64,000 nt of DNA from Chelativorans sp. AA-79 (GCF_029457495.1 NZ_CP120361.1:5036001-5100000); one strand, 5' to 3'; shown: positions 49,586 through 59,045, numbered from the stretch's first letter. Notes: generated from the sequence alone by a model not told the origin. Made by a program: numbers and translations.

Positions 49586-50029
49586 ATGGCCAATCGTCGG
49601 AAGAAGAAAAAACTCACCGTCTATCTGGACCCCGATGTCGAAAAAGCCCTGACAGAGTTTGCCGCGCGGCGGGATCAGTCGCAGTCGATGATCGGCGAGG
49701 CAGCCATCGCCTCATTCCTGTCTCCCGACGATGCCGAACGTCGAGAGGCGATCGTCGCCAAGCGGCTCGATCAGATCGACCGGCGCATCACCCGGATGGA
49801 GCGTGACGTCGGTATCGCCGTCGAAAGCCTGGCGGTGTTCATCCGCTTCTGGGTCAACACGACACCGGCATTGCCCGAGCCCGCAGCACAGGCGGCACGG
49901 GCCAAAGCCAATGAGCGCTATGAATCATTCATCACAGCACTCGGCCGACGTCTCGCGCAGGGGCCGAAGCTACGGCAGGAGGTTTCTGAGGATGTTGATG
50001 GGTCAGACCAGCCAGCAGGGTCAAACTGA
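49586..50029 (+). CDS. CopG-type ribbon-helix-helix protein
   Basis: 147 aa. KLTVYLDPDVEKALTEFAAR then SQSMIGEAAIASFLSPDDAE form an RHH domain; a coiled-coil (KRLDQIDRRITRMERDV) and a hydrophobic stretch AVESLAVFIRFWVNTTPALP follow. On related islands this gene precedes trbB. Here the conjugation block ends and arsenic genes begin. The last 15 residues look less conserved and may mark the junction. Confidence 0.85.
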   Translation: MANRRKKKKLTVYLDPDVEKALTEFAARRDQSQSMIGEAAIASFLSPDDAERREAIVAKRLDQIDRRITRMERDVGIAVESLAVFIRFWVNTTPALPEPAAQAARAKANERYESFITALGRRLAQGPKLRQEVSEDVDGSDQPAGSN

Positions 50030-50159
50030 ACGCGCCGTAAGTTTGAACCCCTTTGTTGCCACGCGGCTGTTTCCCTCCTGATGTCCGCTTGCGACTTCTT
50101 CGCGGACGTTCCGAACCAACCGGCGCGGATTCGAAAGCGGCCATGAGCGACGCCTAAGG

Positions 50160-50203
50160 TTGCCAAGTCATTCAGACCTGCTTTATATTTCAATGGTCAT
50201 TGA
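50160..50203 (+). promoter_or_regulatory. promoter and operator of the ars operon
   Basis: TTGCCA (50160-50165), 18 bp, TATATT (50184-50189) and, over the start point, the inverted repeat TCAATG-GT-CATTGA (50190-50203) followed by another GTCATTGA. The arsR start codon is 16 bp further on. Fits ArsR repression. The rest of 50030-50159 shows no feature. Confidence 0.6.
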
Positions 50204-50218
50204 GTCATTGAGATAACG

Positions 50219-50575
50219 ATGAACGAACAACAAGCCCTCAGTGGATTTGCTGCACTTTCCCAGGAAACGCGGCTTCGGATCGTTCGGCTGCTAGTGACGG
50301 CCGGACCCGATGGCATGGCCGCGGGCGCGATCGGCGAGGCGATGGATGCCTCATCCTCCCGCATGTCGTTTCACCTGAGCCACCTTGAGCACGCGGGGCT
50401 GATTGAATCACGCCGCGAGGGACGATCGATCATCTATAGCGCCACTTATCCGGCGCTATCTGGCCTCGTCGAATTTCTGATGCGGGATTGCTGCCAAGGT
50501 CATCCCGAAGTGTGCCAGCCAGCCGTTGCAGCTCTGACCTGCTGTGACCCAATCAAGAGTGATGCCCATGTCTGA
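50219..50575 (+). CDS. arsR: ArsR-family arsenic repressor
   Basis: 118 aa. Winged HTH LSQETRLRIVRLLVTAGPDG and SSSRMSFHLSHLEHAGLIES. The HTH lacks the usual CVCDL site; instead Cys residues are at the C-terminal end (RDCCQGHPEVC, LTCCDP), the arrangement of ArsR proteins that bind As(III) through a C-terminal Cys-Cys and a third Cys. First gene of the operon; overlaps arsC. Confidence 0.92.
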   Translation: MNEQQALSGFAALSQETRLRIVRLLVTAGPDGMAAGAIGEAMDASSSRMSFHLSHLEHAGLIESRREGRSIIYSATYPALSGLVEFLMRDCCQGHPEVCQPAVAALTCCDPIKSDAHV

Positions 50576-51092
50576 CCCGATTTATAATGTGCTGTTTCTC
50601 TGCACTGGCAACTCCGCTCGCTCGATCCTTGCCGAAGCGATCTTGAACCACATGGGAAATGGCCGTTTCCGGGCCTATTCAGCCGGTAGCCAGCCCAAAG
50701 GACGGGTTCACCCGATGGCGATCGAGACGCTTCAACACTTCGACTTTCCGATCGATGGGCTTCGATCAAAGAGTTGGGACGAATTTTCCGGTCCATCGGC
50801 ACCAGTCATGGATTTCGTCTTTACGGTCTGCGACAACGCCGCCGGTGAAGCGTGCCCGATATGGCCGGGCCACCCAATGACGGCGCATTGGGGTATTGAA
50901 GACCCTGCGGCGATCGCCGACCCGGTCGAGCAACGGACGGCCTTCGTCACCGCTCTACGCTACCTCAAAAACCGGATTTCGGCGTTCACTGCCCTACCTG
51001 TTGCTTCTCTCGATAAGTCGTCCCTCAAAGTGCGGCTCAACGAAATCGGGCAGGCCGAAGGCGCGAGCAAGCCCCGAAACAGCGCGGCGTGA
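50568..51092 (+). CDS. arsC: arsenate reductase, low-molecular-weight phosphatase type
   Basis: 174 aa. P-loop FLCTGNSARS (residues 10-19) with the nucleophile Cys12, YSAGSQPKGRVHP and a second Cys pair in TVCDNAAGEACPIWPG. Reduces As(V) to As(III), usually with thioredoxin or a fused/partner reductase. Start at 50568 overlaps arsR by 8 bp. Confidence 0.9.
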   Translation: MSDPIYNVLFLCTGNSARSILAEAILNHMGNGRFRAYSAGSQPKGRVHPMAIETLQHFDFPIDGLRSKSWDEFSGPSAPVMDFVFTVCDNAAGEACPIWPGHPMTAHWGIEDPAAIADPVEQRTAFVTALRYLKNRISAFTALPVASLDKSSLKVRLNEIGQAEGASKPRNSAA

Positions 51093-51100
51093 GGGGTAGA

Positions 51101-51526
51101 ATGGACATTATCATCTACCACAACCCTGACTGCGGGACCTCCCGCAACACGCTCGGCTTGATACGCAATTCGGGCAGCGAGCCTCATATCATCGAATACC
51201 TCAAATGCCCGCCAACACGGGCGCGGCTCGCGGATCTCATTTACCGCATGGGTATCTCGCCCCGGGATCTTCTACGGGAAAAGGGGACACCTTATGCCGA
51301 GTTGGGGTTAGGCGATCCTAGCCTGAGCGACGATGTCATCATCGACGCGATGATGGCCCACCCGATCCTCATCAACCGGCCCATCGTCGTAACGCCAGCC
51401 GGGGTTCGACTCTGCCGCCCGTCCGAAGCCGTGCTCGACCTCTTGCCCCTCCAGTGCGGGGAGTTCGTCAAAGAAGACGGCGAGCGCGTCGTGGATCAGC
51501 ACGGCCGCCGGGTCGCGTCTGCCTGA
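51101..51526 (+). CDS. arsC: arsenate reductase, glutaredoxin type
   Basis: 141 aa. Opening [20 protein letters not shown] with the single catalytic Cys11 is diagnostic of the plasmid R773 ArsC class, which uses glutathione/glutaredoxin. [20 protein letters not shown] is the conserved Arg region. Unrelated in fold to the preceding arsC, so the operon holds two distinct reductases. Start moved from GTG 51089 to ATG 51101. Confidence 0.92.
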   Translation: MDIIIYHNPDCGTSRNTLGLIRNSGSEPHIIEYLKCPPTRARLADLIYRMGISPRDLLREKGTPYAELGLGDPSLSDDVIIDAMMAHPILINRPIVVTPAGVRLCRPSEAVLDLLPLQCGEFVKEDGERVVDQHGRRVASA

Positions 51527-51557
51527 TCCTCATACCCGATTGTATTGGAGAGTTCCC

Positions 51558-52628
51558 ATGGCTTCCCCTGAGCCAGCATCCCGGCTGTCGTTTCTCGACC
51601 GCTATTTGACGGTCTGGATTTTCGCGGCAATGGCCCTCGGTGTCGTCCTCGGCACGGTGTTCACCGGTCTGCCCCAGGCGCTCAACGCCATGTCGGTCGG
51701 ATCGACCAACATTCCGATCGCGATCGGCCTCATCCTCATGATGTATCCGCCGCTTGCCAAGGTGAAGTACGAAGAGCTGCACCAGGTCTTCGCAGACAAG
51801 CGCGTGCTGGTCCTCTCGCTCATCCAGAATTGGTTGATCGGCCCAACCCTGATGTTCGTCCTGGCCGTGATCTTCCTTCGCGACTACCCCGAATACATGA
51901 CGGGGCTGATCCTGATCGGGCTGGCCCGCTGCATCGCCATGGTACTCGTCTGGAACCAGCTCGCGCGCGGTGACAACCAGTATGTCGCCGGCCTCGTCGC
52001 CTTCAACTCGATTTTCCAGATCCTGTTCTTCTCGACCTACGCATGGCTGTTCCTAACGGTTCTGCCGCCGCTCTTTGGCTTAGAGGGCAGCATAGTCGAT
52101 GTTGGCTTCTGGACCATCACCGAAGCGGTGTTGATCTATCTCGGCATCCCCTTTCTTGCCGGGTTCCTGACGCGGCGCATCCTGATCGCTCGCAAGGGGG
52201 AAGGTTGGTATGAACGCGAGTTCCTGCCGCGCATCGGCCCGATCACGCTTGCCGCTCTGCTCTTCACCATCGTAGCAATGTTCAGCCTGAAAGGCGGCGA
52301 CGTGGTGCGCCTGCCATTCGACGCCGTGATGATCGCGATCCCGCTGACCATCTATTTCGTGGTCCAGTTCGTCATCAGCTTCGCCATGGGCAAGCTGATC
52401 GAAGCCGACTACCCCCGTACGACCGCGATTGCCTTCACCGCTGCCGGTAACAATTTCGAGCTGGCGATTGCCGTTGCCATTGCCGCGTTCGGCCTGGCTT
52501 CACCGGTCGCTTTTGCAGCCGTCATCGGTCCTCTGGTCGAAGTGCCTGTGCTGGTGCTGCTCGTTCACGTCGCGCTGCGTCTCGGCCGTCGCTGGTTTCC
52601 GGCGACCGCACCGGCGACAGTCCGATAG
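51558..52628 (+). CDS. arsB: ACR3-type arsenite efflux permease
   Basis: 356 aa, about ten membrane helices. [20 protein letters not shown] holds the conserved Cys of helix 4, and [20 protein letters not shown] the conserved Glu region of helix 9. It extrudes As(III) using the proton gradient. Also called arsB or acr3 in annotation; the sequence is of the ACR3 (bile/arsenite/riboflavin) family, not the larger ArsB family. Confidence 0.95.
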   Translation: MASPEPASRLSFLDRYLTVWIFAAMALGVVLGTVFTGLPQALNAMSVGSTNIPIAIGLILMMYPPLAKVKYEELHQVFADKRVLVLSLIQNWLIGPTLMFVLAVIFLRDYPEYMTGLILIGLARCIAMVLVWNQLARGDNQYVAGLVAFNSIFQILFFSTYAWLFLTVLPPLFGLEGSIVDVGFWTITEAVLIYLGIPFLAGFLTRRILIARKGEGWYEREFLPRIGPITLAALLFTIVAMFSLKGGDVVRLPFDAVMIAIPLTIYFVVQFVISFAMGKLIEADYPRTTAIAFTAAGNNFELAIAVAIAAFGLASPVAFAAVIGPLVEVPVLVLLVHVALRLGRRWFPATAPATVR

Positions 52629-52639
52629 GAGAGCTCATC

Positions 52640-53392
52640 ATGCCACTACGAACACTCATCGATCCCGATTACCTGCCTGCTCTCGATCCGCGTTTCGCAA
52701 TCGAGCGGCCTGGAATTGGCTTGGGTCCGGCGGATCACCCGCCGCGCATCCTTCTGCTCTACGGATCGCTCCGGCCTCGGTCCTTCTCCCGGCTGGCGAC
52801 GGAAGAAGCCGCGCGACTGCTGCAATTCTTCGGCGCGGAAACCCGAATTTTCGATCCGAGCGAATTGCCATTTCCCGATCAGGTGACGAAGGACGATCAC
52901 CCCGCCGTCCATGAGCTGCGCAAGCATGCGCTTTGGTCGGAAGGCATGGTTTGGTGTTCGCCGGAACGCCATGGTCAGGTCACGGGCCTGATGAAAGCGC
53001 AGATCGATCATTTGCCGCTCTCGATCGGCAGTGTTCGGCCGACGCAAGGTCGGACGCTCGCGGTCATGCAGGTATCGGGCGGCTCTCAGAGCTTCAACGC
53101 CGTCAACACGCTCCGGCTTCTCGGCCGCTGGATGCGCATGTTTACGATCCCGAACCAGTCGAGCGTCGCCAAGGCTTATCAGGAATTCGACGAAAACGAC
53201 CGCATGAAGCCGTCGAGCTATTACGACCGGATCGTGGACGTTATGGAGGAACTGGTCCGGTTCACCATACTGACGCGACCGCATGCCGGTCAGCTCGTCG
53301 ACCGCTACTCGGAGCGAAAGGCGGCAGCGCTAAAGCACGATCCAACGACCGACAAAAGCGCAATCAGCGCACCTCAAAAGCAGCCCGCATAG
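52640..53392 (+). CDS. arsH: ArsH NADPH-dependent FMN reductase / organoarsenical oxidase
   Basis: 250 aa. Flavodoxin-like [20 protein letters not shown] (phosphate-binding SxRxxSxS region), [20 protein letters not shown] and [20 protein letters not shown] are ArsH marks. It oxidises trivalent methylarsenicals or acts as a quinone/chromate reductase. Length and ends are normal. 11 bp after the permease gene. Confidence 0.95.
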   Translation: MPLRTLIDPDYLPALDPRFAIERPGIGLGPADHPPRILLLYGSLRPRSFSRLATEEAARLLQFFGAETRIFDPSELPFPDQVTKDDHPAVHELRKHALWSEGMVWCSPERHGQVTGLMKAQIDHLPLSIGSVRPTQGRTLAVMQVSGGSQSFNAVNTLRLLGRWMRMFTIPNQSSVAKAYQEFDENDRMKPSSYYDRIVDVMEELVRFTILTRPHAGQLVDRYSERKAAALKHDPTTDKSAISAPQKQPA

Positions 53393-53395
53393 ACG

Positions 53396-54589
53396 ATGGC
53401 CAGAGCGAATCGGCTGACGGTCCACGCTCTTGGCGTGGTGATGATCTTCACCTGGGGCAGCACTTACTATCTGATCGCCGTTCTTGCCGCGCCGATCGTC
53501 GCCGATACGGGTTGGCCTCTTGAATGGGTGGTCGGTTCTCTTTCGCTCGGGTTACTGGTCGCAGGGCTTTCCGCTCCAACGATCGGGGATGCGATATCGA
53601 GACACGGCGGGCGGCCGATCCTGGCGCTCGGATGTCTTATCATGGCGCTAGGCCTGGCGATGATTGCGGCCGCGCCCAACCTTGCGATATTCATGGCCGG
53701 GTGGGCGGTTCTCGGCATTGGCATGGCCGCCGGGCTTTACGACGCTGCGTTCTCGACCCTCGGCGGGATCTATGGCGAGAAAGCCCGCCCCTCGATCACG
53801 ACGCTGACACTGTGGGGAGGCTTTGCAAGCACGGTTTGCTGGCCGCTTTCAGCCGCCCTGGTCGAAGCAATCGGCTGGCGCGGTGCGTGCTTCGCTTATG
53901 CGGCTGTCCTCGCTGGTGTTTGTCTACCCTTGATCCTCGCCATCGTGCCGCAATCCCCAAGGCGGCCCAAACAGTCGAGTGCCGACTACGCCAATGCTGC
54001 GCTCGTGCTCCCCCCTCGCGAACGAGCCATGTTCTGGCTGTTTGCCTCAATCCAGATCATCGCGGGCCTGTTCGTCACGATCGTCTCGGTACATCTGCTC
54101 ACGCTCCTGCAAGCCAGAGGCATATCCCTGACCGAGGCGGTCACACTCGGCGCGCTGATCGGGCCAGCTCAGGTCGGCGCGCGGGTTCTGGAAATGCTCG
54201 GTCGCGGTCGCCATCATCCAATGTGGACGCTAAGTGCAGCGGTTGTTTTATGCGCTGGCGGATTGATCGTGCTAGCGGCAGGGCTGCCAATTATCGGGTT
54301 GGCGTTGATCCTCTACGGCGCAGGGAACGGCATCTTTTCGATCGCGCGGGGGGCGCTTCCGCTGAGTCTCTTCGGTCCTGGGCAGTATGCGCCAATCATG
54401 GGACGGCTCGCCCGACCCGGCCTTATTGCTCAAGCTGCTGCGCCCATGATCGGCGCGATTTTGATTTCCAGGCTCGGCTATGACGCTCTGCTTCACGTCA
54501 TAGCCGCATTGGCGACGCTCAACGTCTTGATCGCCGGCATGCTTTGGCAGGTCGTTCGACAACGTCCGCTTGGAAGGATTGATTGCTGA
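53396..54589 (+). CDS. MFS transporter of the ars operon (ArsK-like)
   Basis: 397 aa, 12 membrane segments; MFS signature GDAISRHGGRPILALG between helices 2 and 3. No GAPDH partner gene is present, so ArsJ is unlikely; an ArsK-type arsenic efflux role is a reasonable guess. It starts 3 bp after arsH, so it belongs to the operon. Substrate is not proved by sequence. Confidence 0.8.
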   Translation: MARANRLTVHALGVVMIFTWGSTYYLIAVLAAPIVADTGWPLEWVVGSLSLGLLVAGLSAPTIGDAISRHGGRPILALGCLIMALGLAMIAAAPNLAIFMAGWAVLGIGMAAGLYDAAFSTLGGIYGEKARPSITTLTLWGGFASTVCWPLSAALVEAIGWRGACFAYAAVLAGVCLPLILAIVPQSPRRPKQSSADYANAALVLPPRERAMFWLFASIQIIAGLFVTIVSVHLLTLLQARGISLTEAVTLGALIGPAQVGARVLEMLGRGRHHPMWTLSAAVVLCAGGLIVLAAGLPIIGLALILYGAGNGIFSIARGALPLSLFGPGQYAPIMGRLARPGLIAQAAAPMIGAILISRLGYDALLHVIAALATLNVLIAGMLWQVVRQRPLGRIDC

Positions 54590-54703
54590 AAGCTGTCTTT
54601 CCCGCTTTCCACCCCAACATCGCCGTTCGAAAGAGACGAAGCGGCCGCCGAGGGACAGTCAGGTAGACTCACGACCCCATCCAGTCGCTCGTGTGGTCAG
54701 TCG

Positions 54704-55819
54704 TCACTCCTGAAGCGACCTTTCAGCTGGCATCGTCCTCGGCCCTATCGCCGCGAAGCAGTATTGCAGGCATAAGGTGACAACTACGGAAGCATCTTCG
54801 CCGGCACCCATGACGAGAGCTGAAGCACGATTCCGCTGCCATGGACGTCCTAGGTGAAAAAGTCCTGGTACTGGAGCAACCCCGCCCTCTTGCACAAAGC
54901 TTCCGTTGGAATGCGTGCTACCTGGAATCTGGAGCCACGCGCTGTCGTCTCTGTATCCGATGCACCAAACGACGGAATCGACCACCCGTTTAGATCCATC
55001 GGAAAAGGTAACGGTTCGGCCGTTTGCTGACACCAAGCGTCCTGAGATGGCCATGCCCATCCGTTGCAGGTCGCCAAGGCTGCGACCCCTGTCAGGAAAC
55101 GGGTCGGCGCGTCGCATCAGATATCCGATCGCCGAGCCAGGCCTTGCTTTCATCAAGCCCAGGGCGCGCAGCCACCACCATGTGCTCCTGCCGAGAATGC
55201 GTTCTGGAAACAGTCGGCGGCCGCGCCCAACCGCAAGCAGCACTTCATGGGTCGAAACCAATTCGGCTGCGATGTCGCGTCCGCTTGCTCCATCTCCGAC
55301 AACAAGGACCGTTCCAGGTCGGACATCGCCGGAATTGTGATAGCTCTCCGGCGTCAGTTGCGCAACCGCACTGTCAAAGCCGGCACCGATTGTTGGGATA
55401 ATGGGTATCTGAAACGCTCCCGTCGCGACGATCACCGCCTTGGCGACTATGTGCCTGCCATCATCGATTTGCGCGACGAACCGCTCATCAGTCCGACGTT
55501 CGAGCTGAACCACGCCATTTCCGGAGAGGACGGGCAGGTCGAAATGGCTGGCATAGGCTTCGAGATAGTCCGCAAACTCATCTCGCGCGGGATAGCCTTG
55601 CGGATCGCCGTCGAGCGTAAGACCGGGCAGCGTACTAAATGCGCGCGGGGTAAACAGGGTCAGGGAATCGTAGCGACAGCGCCAACTGTCGCCGATGCGG
55701 GCATGGCGATCTACGATCAGGTATGAAAGCTTTGTTCTGGCAAGATGGTAGCCGGCAGCGAGCCCCGCTTGACCAGCGCCGATCACCAGAACGTCTATTT
55801 CCTGCAAAGCTTGGGTCAC
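54704..55819 (-). CDS. flavin-dependent monooxygenase (ArsO-like)
   Basis: 371 aa. FAD motif VLVIGAGQAGLAAGYHLART (residues 10-29), NADPH motif VLVVGDGASGRDIA (about 170-183) and VIVATG. This family of class-B-like monooxygenases often accompanies arsenic genes (ArsO). It lies at the end of the metal/copper run and is convergent with the ars operon. Its place in either pathway is unsure. The region 54590-54703 between the two has no feature. Confidence 0.85.
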   Translation of the reverse strand: MTQALQEIDVLVIGAGQAGLAAGYHLARTKLSYLIVDRHARIGDSWRCRYDSLTLFTPRAFSTLPGLTLDGDPQGYPARDEFADYLEAYASHFDLPVLSGNGVVQLERRTDERFVAQIDDGRHIVAKAVIVATGAFQIPIIPTIGAGFDSAVAQLTPESYHNSGDVRPGTVLVVGDGASGRDIAAELVSTHEVLLAVGRGRRLFPERILGRSTWWWLRALGLMKARPGSAIGYLMRRADPFPDRGRSLGDLQRMGMAISGRLVSANGRTVTFSDGSKRVVDSVVWCIGYRDDSAWLQIPGSTHSNGSFVQEGGVAPVPGLFHLGRPWQRNRASALVMGAGEDASVVVTLCLQYCFAAIGPRTMPAERSLQE

Positions 55820-55924
55820 GGATACCTGTAATCACGCTCCTGGTGGCCGGGACCATCAGAGCACCTTCCGGGTTATTTGTTGCCTGCCAGACGCGGAGCC
55901 TATGACTTTAGGCGGCCATAGCCA

Positions 55925-56398
55925 CTATGGGCGTGTCAGGAACCGCATTTCTCTCCTGAATGTATCGAATAATAAGAGCAAAACCCCGAGCACGATCGCC
56001 GTGTCAGCAAGGTTGAAGGCAGGCCAATGAATTCCTCCGATATGAAAGTCGAGGAAGTCGGTAACGCCGCTATGACGTAGCCGGTCGAGCATATTGCCCA
56101 AGGCACCTCCAATTATGAGGCCCAGAGCGACCCCCGTTATCGATTGTCTTTCCCGGCTCGCCCATACCAAAAGCATAAGAACGATTGCTAAGGTGATTCC
56201 GACAAGGAGCCATGCCGGCGCTTCGTTGAAAAGTCCGAAACTGACACCCGTGTTGCGCCCTAGGACCAAGTTGAAGAAGCCCGTTACGGATATTTCCGTA
56301 TGGTCTTTCATCACTTGGATTACCCACCATTTGGATAGCTGGTCAGCTCCGAAGGCGACGGCGGCCGCGAGCGATGTATATTTTAGAACTCCGCGCAT
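55925..56398 (-). CDS. lspA: lipoprotein signal peptidase II
   Basis: 157 aa with four membrane helices. Catalytic Asp regions GALGNMLDRLRHSGVTDFLD and PAFNLADTAIVLG are clear. It cleaves prolipoproteins. Island-borne lspA genes commonly travel with cadA-type ATPases and CDF transporters. Start at 56398, three bases from the ccdA stop. Confidence 0.93.
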   Translation of the reverse strand: MRGVLKYTSLAAAVAFGADQLSKWWVIQVMKDHTEISVTGFFNLVLGRNTGVSFGLFNEAPAWLLVGITLAIVLMLLVWASRERQSITGVALGLIIGGALGNMLDRLRHSGVTDFLDFHIGGIHWPAFNLADTAIVLGVLLLLFDTFRREMRFLTRP

Positions 56399-56400
56399 CG

Positions 56401-57144
56401 TCAGCCTATCTGACCCAACGCGGGGAAAGTTATCAGGAGCCAGATAGCGAAGCGCGAGAGTTGACCGGTCATCATGGCCAATCCCATTATGATCATGATC
56501 ACACCTGCTAACACTCGCAAGTATCGGCCAGCCCAACGTAAGGTTGGCATGCCGGCAATGAAACGCTGCATGAAAAGAGCCGCCAAGATAAAGGGCACTC
56601 CCAGCCCCAAAGAATACACAGTCAACAGGATTGCGCCGGCTCCGACAGTCGCATTTGCGGCTGAAAGAGTTAGAATAGAGCCGAGTACCGGCCCAATGCA
56701 CGGGGTCCAGCCAAAGGCGAACGCCAATCCAAGCAGGTAGCTCGTCCAAGGGCCAGCAACGTGCGGCCGAGGATGAAAACGCATTTCACGATCGAACCAC
56801 GGGATTGGCACCAAACCCGTTGTTACCACACCGAAAATGATAACGATCGCGCCACCGATTAGGTTGGCTTCGTATAGGTAGGAGCGGAATAACGCCCCCA
56901 ATGCAGTTGCAGTAGCCCCCAGCAACACGAAGATCGTTGTGAATCCGAGGACAAAATAAAGACTGTTGACGAGAGCCTGCCAGTTTGCCCCCAGACGATT
57001 TTGAACAGCAGGCTCCAAGCGCGCGCCACCTGTGACGAACGAAATATAGCCGGGAACAAGGGGCAAAACGCACGGCGAAAGAAAGGAGATCGCCCCCGCA
57101 GCAAACACCGTTAGTAGGCCGACAAGCGTGAAATCCAAATCCAT
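56401..57144 (-). CDS. ccdA: CcdA/DsbD-like thiol-disulfide transporter
   Basis: 247 aa, six membrane segments. Redox Cys in SFLSPCVLPLVPGYIS (about residue 25) and GWTPCIGPVLGSIL (about 146). It passes reducing power across the membrane to thiol proteins, for example SCO or a TlpA-like thioredoxin. Follows the 36-aa signal-peptide ORF immediately. Confidence 0.93.
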   Translation of the reverse strand: MDLDFTLVGLLTVFAAGAISFLSPCVLPLVPGYISFVTGGARLEPAVQNRLGANWQALVNSLYFVLGFTTIFVLLGATATALGALFRSYLYEANLIGGAIVIIFGVVTTGLVPIPWFDREMRFHPRPHVAGPWTSYLLGLAFAFGWTPCIGPVLGSILTLSAANATVGAGAILLTVYSLGLGVPFILAALFMQRFIAGMPTLRWAGRYLRVLAGVIMIIMGLAMMTGQLSRFAIWLLITFPALGQIG

Positions 57145-57255
57145 CTACTCCGGGGCGTCTAGCTGCGCCGCTGTCGCGGCGTTCGCCGAGATGAGCATCG
57201 CAAAAGCCACAAAGGCACCTCTGACAGTGGGCGTTATCATCACATGATCGTTCAT
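57145..57255 (-). CDS. 36-aa secreted peptide or TlpA remnant between SCO and ccdA
   Basis: ATG at 57255 overlaps the SCO stop (ATGA) and the stop at 57145 abuts the ccdA ATG. It reads MNDHVMITPTVRGAFVAFAM then LISANAATAAQLDAPE: a complete signal peptide with an Ala-x-Ala cleavage site and only a handful of mature residues. Such clusters often have a TlpA-like thioredoxin gene here, so this may be its leader left after deletion, or a genuine coupling peptide. Confidence 0.5.
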   Translation of the reverse strand: MNDHVMITPTVRGAFVAFAMLISANAATAAQLDAPE

Positions 57256-57872
57256 GCGCTACCCCCCGCCAGACGCCGGAGCTTCTGCAATCTGATCTCG
57301 CGTGGCTCGTGCATGTCGAGCGTACCGACGAATTTGCCTTCGGAATCCATCATGTAAACGCCTGCGGTGTGATCCATCGTATATTCGCCCCCTTCCAGAG
57401 GGACTTTGCGCGCATAGGCCGCGAAGGCCTTCACCACGGCGTCCGTTTCTTGTCGATTTCCCCGCAGTGCGAAAATGCGATCATCAAAGGCTGTCATGTA
57501 TTGAGCCAGCAGTTCCTGGGTGTCCCGCTCGGGATCGACGGTGAAGAACAGTACGTTGAATTGGTCCGCCACAGGCCCGAGCTCGTTCATGAGATCGCTC
57601 AGTTCATAGAGCGTCGTCGGGCACACGTCGGGACAATGGGTGAAACCGAAGAAGGCGAGATAGGGCTTGCCCGCCAGCGCGGCATTGTCAATCGTCTCGC
57701 CTCGATGCGATGTAAGACGGAACGGGCCGCCGATGGCTGCGGTGCCTGTCGAGGACGCGATCGCCACGGTTTGCTGTTGCCATGGCTTTGACACAGACAG
57801 GCCGATGACAAGCCCGCCGACAACGGCGACGGCAATCCAGGTAACGAGACGGAAGAGTTTGATGCCGCTCAT
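57252..57872 (-). CDS. SCO1/SenC/PrrC copper chaperone
   Basis: 206 aa. N-terminal membrane anchor (VTWIAVAVVGGLVIGLSV), thioredoxin-like fold with the copper-binding FGFTHCPDVCPTTL (CxxxC, about residues 95-108) and the distant His in YTMDHTAG. It delivers copper to cytochrome oxidase or protects from copper stress. Overlaps PCuAC (ATGA). Confidence 0.93.
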   Translation of the reverse strand: MSGIKLFRLVTWIAVAVVGGLVIGLSVSKPWQQQTVAIASSTGTAAIGGPFRLTSHRGETIDNAALAGKPYLAFFGFTHCPDVCPTTLYELSDLMNELGPVADQFNVLFFTVDPERDTQELLAQYMTAFDDRIFALRGNRQETDAVVKAFAAYARKVPLEGGEYTMDHTAGVYMMDSEGKFVGTLDMHEPREIRLQKLRRLAGGSA

Positions 57873-58372
57873 TGCGCCGGCTCCTCGTGCCCGTCATGCT
57901 CGTTCGTTGTCGCCGGACCTGCACCCATGCCCTGCACGACAAACTCGACCTCGACGGTTCCGGCCCGCTCGAACGTAAGTTTAGCGGCAAACCGCTCCCC
58001 TTCCTTCAAAGGGTGCGATGGCTTCATAAACATGATGTGCATTCCGCCAGGCTGGAGCTCGACCGTCTCGCCTGCCCCGATCACGACGCCATTTTGCACA
58101 GGCCTCATGCTGGCAACGCCATTGCTTACGGCCGACTCGTGGATCTCCACCCGTTCTGACAGGGGTGATGAGATCGACACCAGGCGGTCGGCTATGTCGC
58201 CATCGTTCGTCAGCGTCAGATAGCCACCGGCTACCGGCGTGACCGGCGGAGTCGCGCGCGACCACGGATGATTGATGGTGATCGAACCGGCTTGGAAGTC
58301 GTGGCCCACGGCAGGAGAGATCGTTACTGCCAGGGCAAGGAAGGCGGCGGACAGGGCTCGTGCACTAATCAT
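57869..58372 (-). CDS. PCuAC-family copper chaperone
   Basis: 167 aa. Signal peptide (MISARALSAAFLALAVTISP) then the cupredoxin-like domain with the methionine/histidine copper site: VEIHESAVSNGVASM and GGMHIMFMKP. Works with SCO in periplasmic copper transfer. Start at 58372 follows AGGAAAA; the longer upstream frame overlaps the CDF gene. C-terminal His-rich tail NEHDGHEEPAQ. Confidence 0.92.
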   Translation of the reverse strand: MISARALSAAFLALAVTISPAVGHDFQAGSITINHPWSRATPPVTPVAGGYLTLTNDGDIADRLVSISSPLSERVEIHESAVSNGVASMRPVQNGVVIGAGETVELQPGGMHIMFMKPSHPLKEGERFAAKLTFERAGTVEVEFVVQGMGAGPATTNEHDGHEEPAQ

Positions 58373-58979
58373 ATTGTTTTCCTTTTTCTCCAGCTTCCCC
58401 GGCTTTCTCAAGAATTTCGAGGCCGCTTCTGACGACGACAACAACCACGCCCAAGCCAATGATCAGATCCGGGTAGGGCGAGCTGAAAAGGATCACGGCA
58501 AGACCCGAAACAGCGATCGCCGAGTTCACGAGCATGTCGTTTGTCGTGAAAATCCATGAGGCCTGCAAATGCACGCCGCCTTCGCGATGCGATTTCAGGA
58601 ACCACATGCAGACCATATTCGTCAGAGCGCTCGCGATCGCCACGGCAATCATGATCGGCCCTATTGGATCTGAGCCAGTAAAGAAGCGTCTGCCGACTTC
58701 AAGCAGAAGGAGGCCGGCGAATACCATCAGAAGGACACCCGACAACCGGGCAACTCGAACTTTCGCCGCCAATCCCCGCCCCACAACGAAAAGGCTGATG
58801 GCGTAGACACCTGCGTCGCCAAGATTATCGAGCGCGGAACCCATCAGTCCTGTTGACTGGGCCCACCAACCCAGGCCTCCTACAATGGCCGCTTGGGCAG
58901 TATTGATCGCAAGCACCCATGCGAGCGCCCATTGTTCGCTCTTCTCAGATGATTTTGCTTTCCGGGGCTGACTACTCAT
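58365..58979 (-). CDS. cation diffusion facilitator, short form without cytoplasmic domain
   Basis: 204 aa, six membrane segments. Metal-site helices GSALDNLGDAGVYAISLFVV (helix 2, Asp/Asn) and FTTNDMLVNSAIAVSGLAVI (helix 5). The C-terminal cytoplasmic metal-binding domain of classical CzcD is absent, matching the short island-type form. Exports Zn/Cd/Co. Probably acts with the ATPase upstream in the same operon. Confidence 0.88.
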   Translation of the reverse strand: MSSQPRKAKSSEKSEQWALAWVLAINTAQAAIVGGLGWWAQSTGLMGSALDNLGDAGVYAISLFVVGRGLAAKVRVARLSGVLLMVFAGLLLLEVGRRFFTGSDPIGPIMIAVAIASALTNMVCMWFLKSHREGGVHLQASWIFTTNDMLVNSAIAVSGLAVILFSSPYPDLIIGLGVVVVVVRSGLEILEKAGEAGEKGKQYD

Positions 58980-59045
58980 AATTTACACATCGGCTTTCTC
59001 GGCAGGAAGCAGAAGCCGCAACCTGCACGCGCTCATTGTTTAAGC

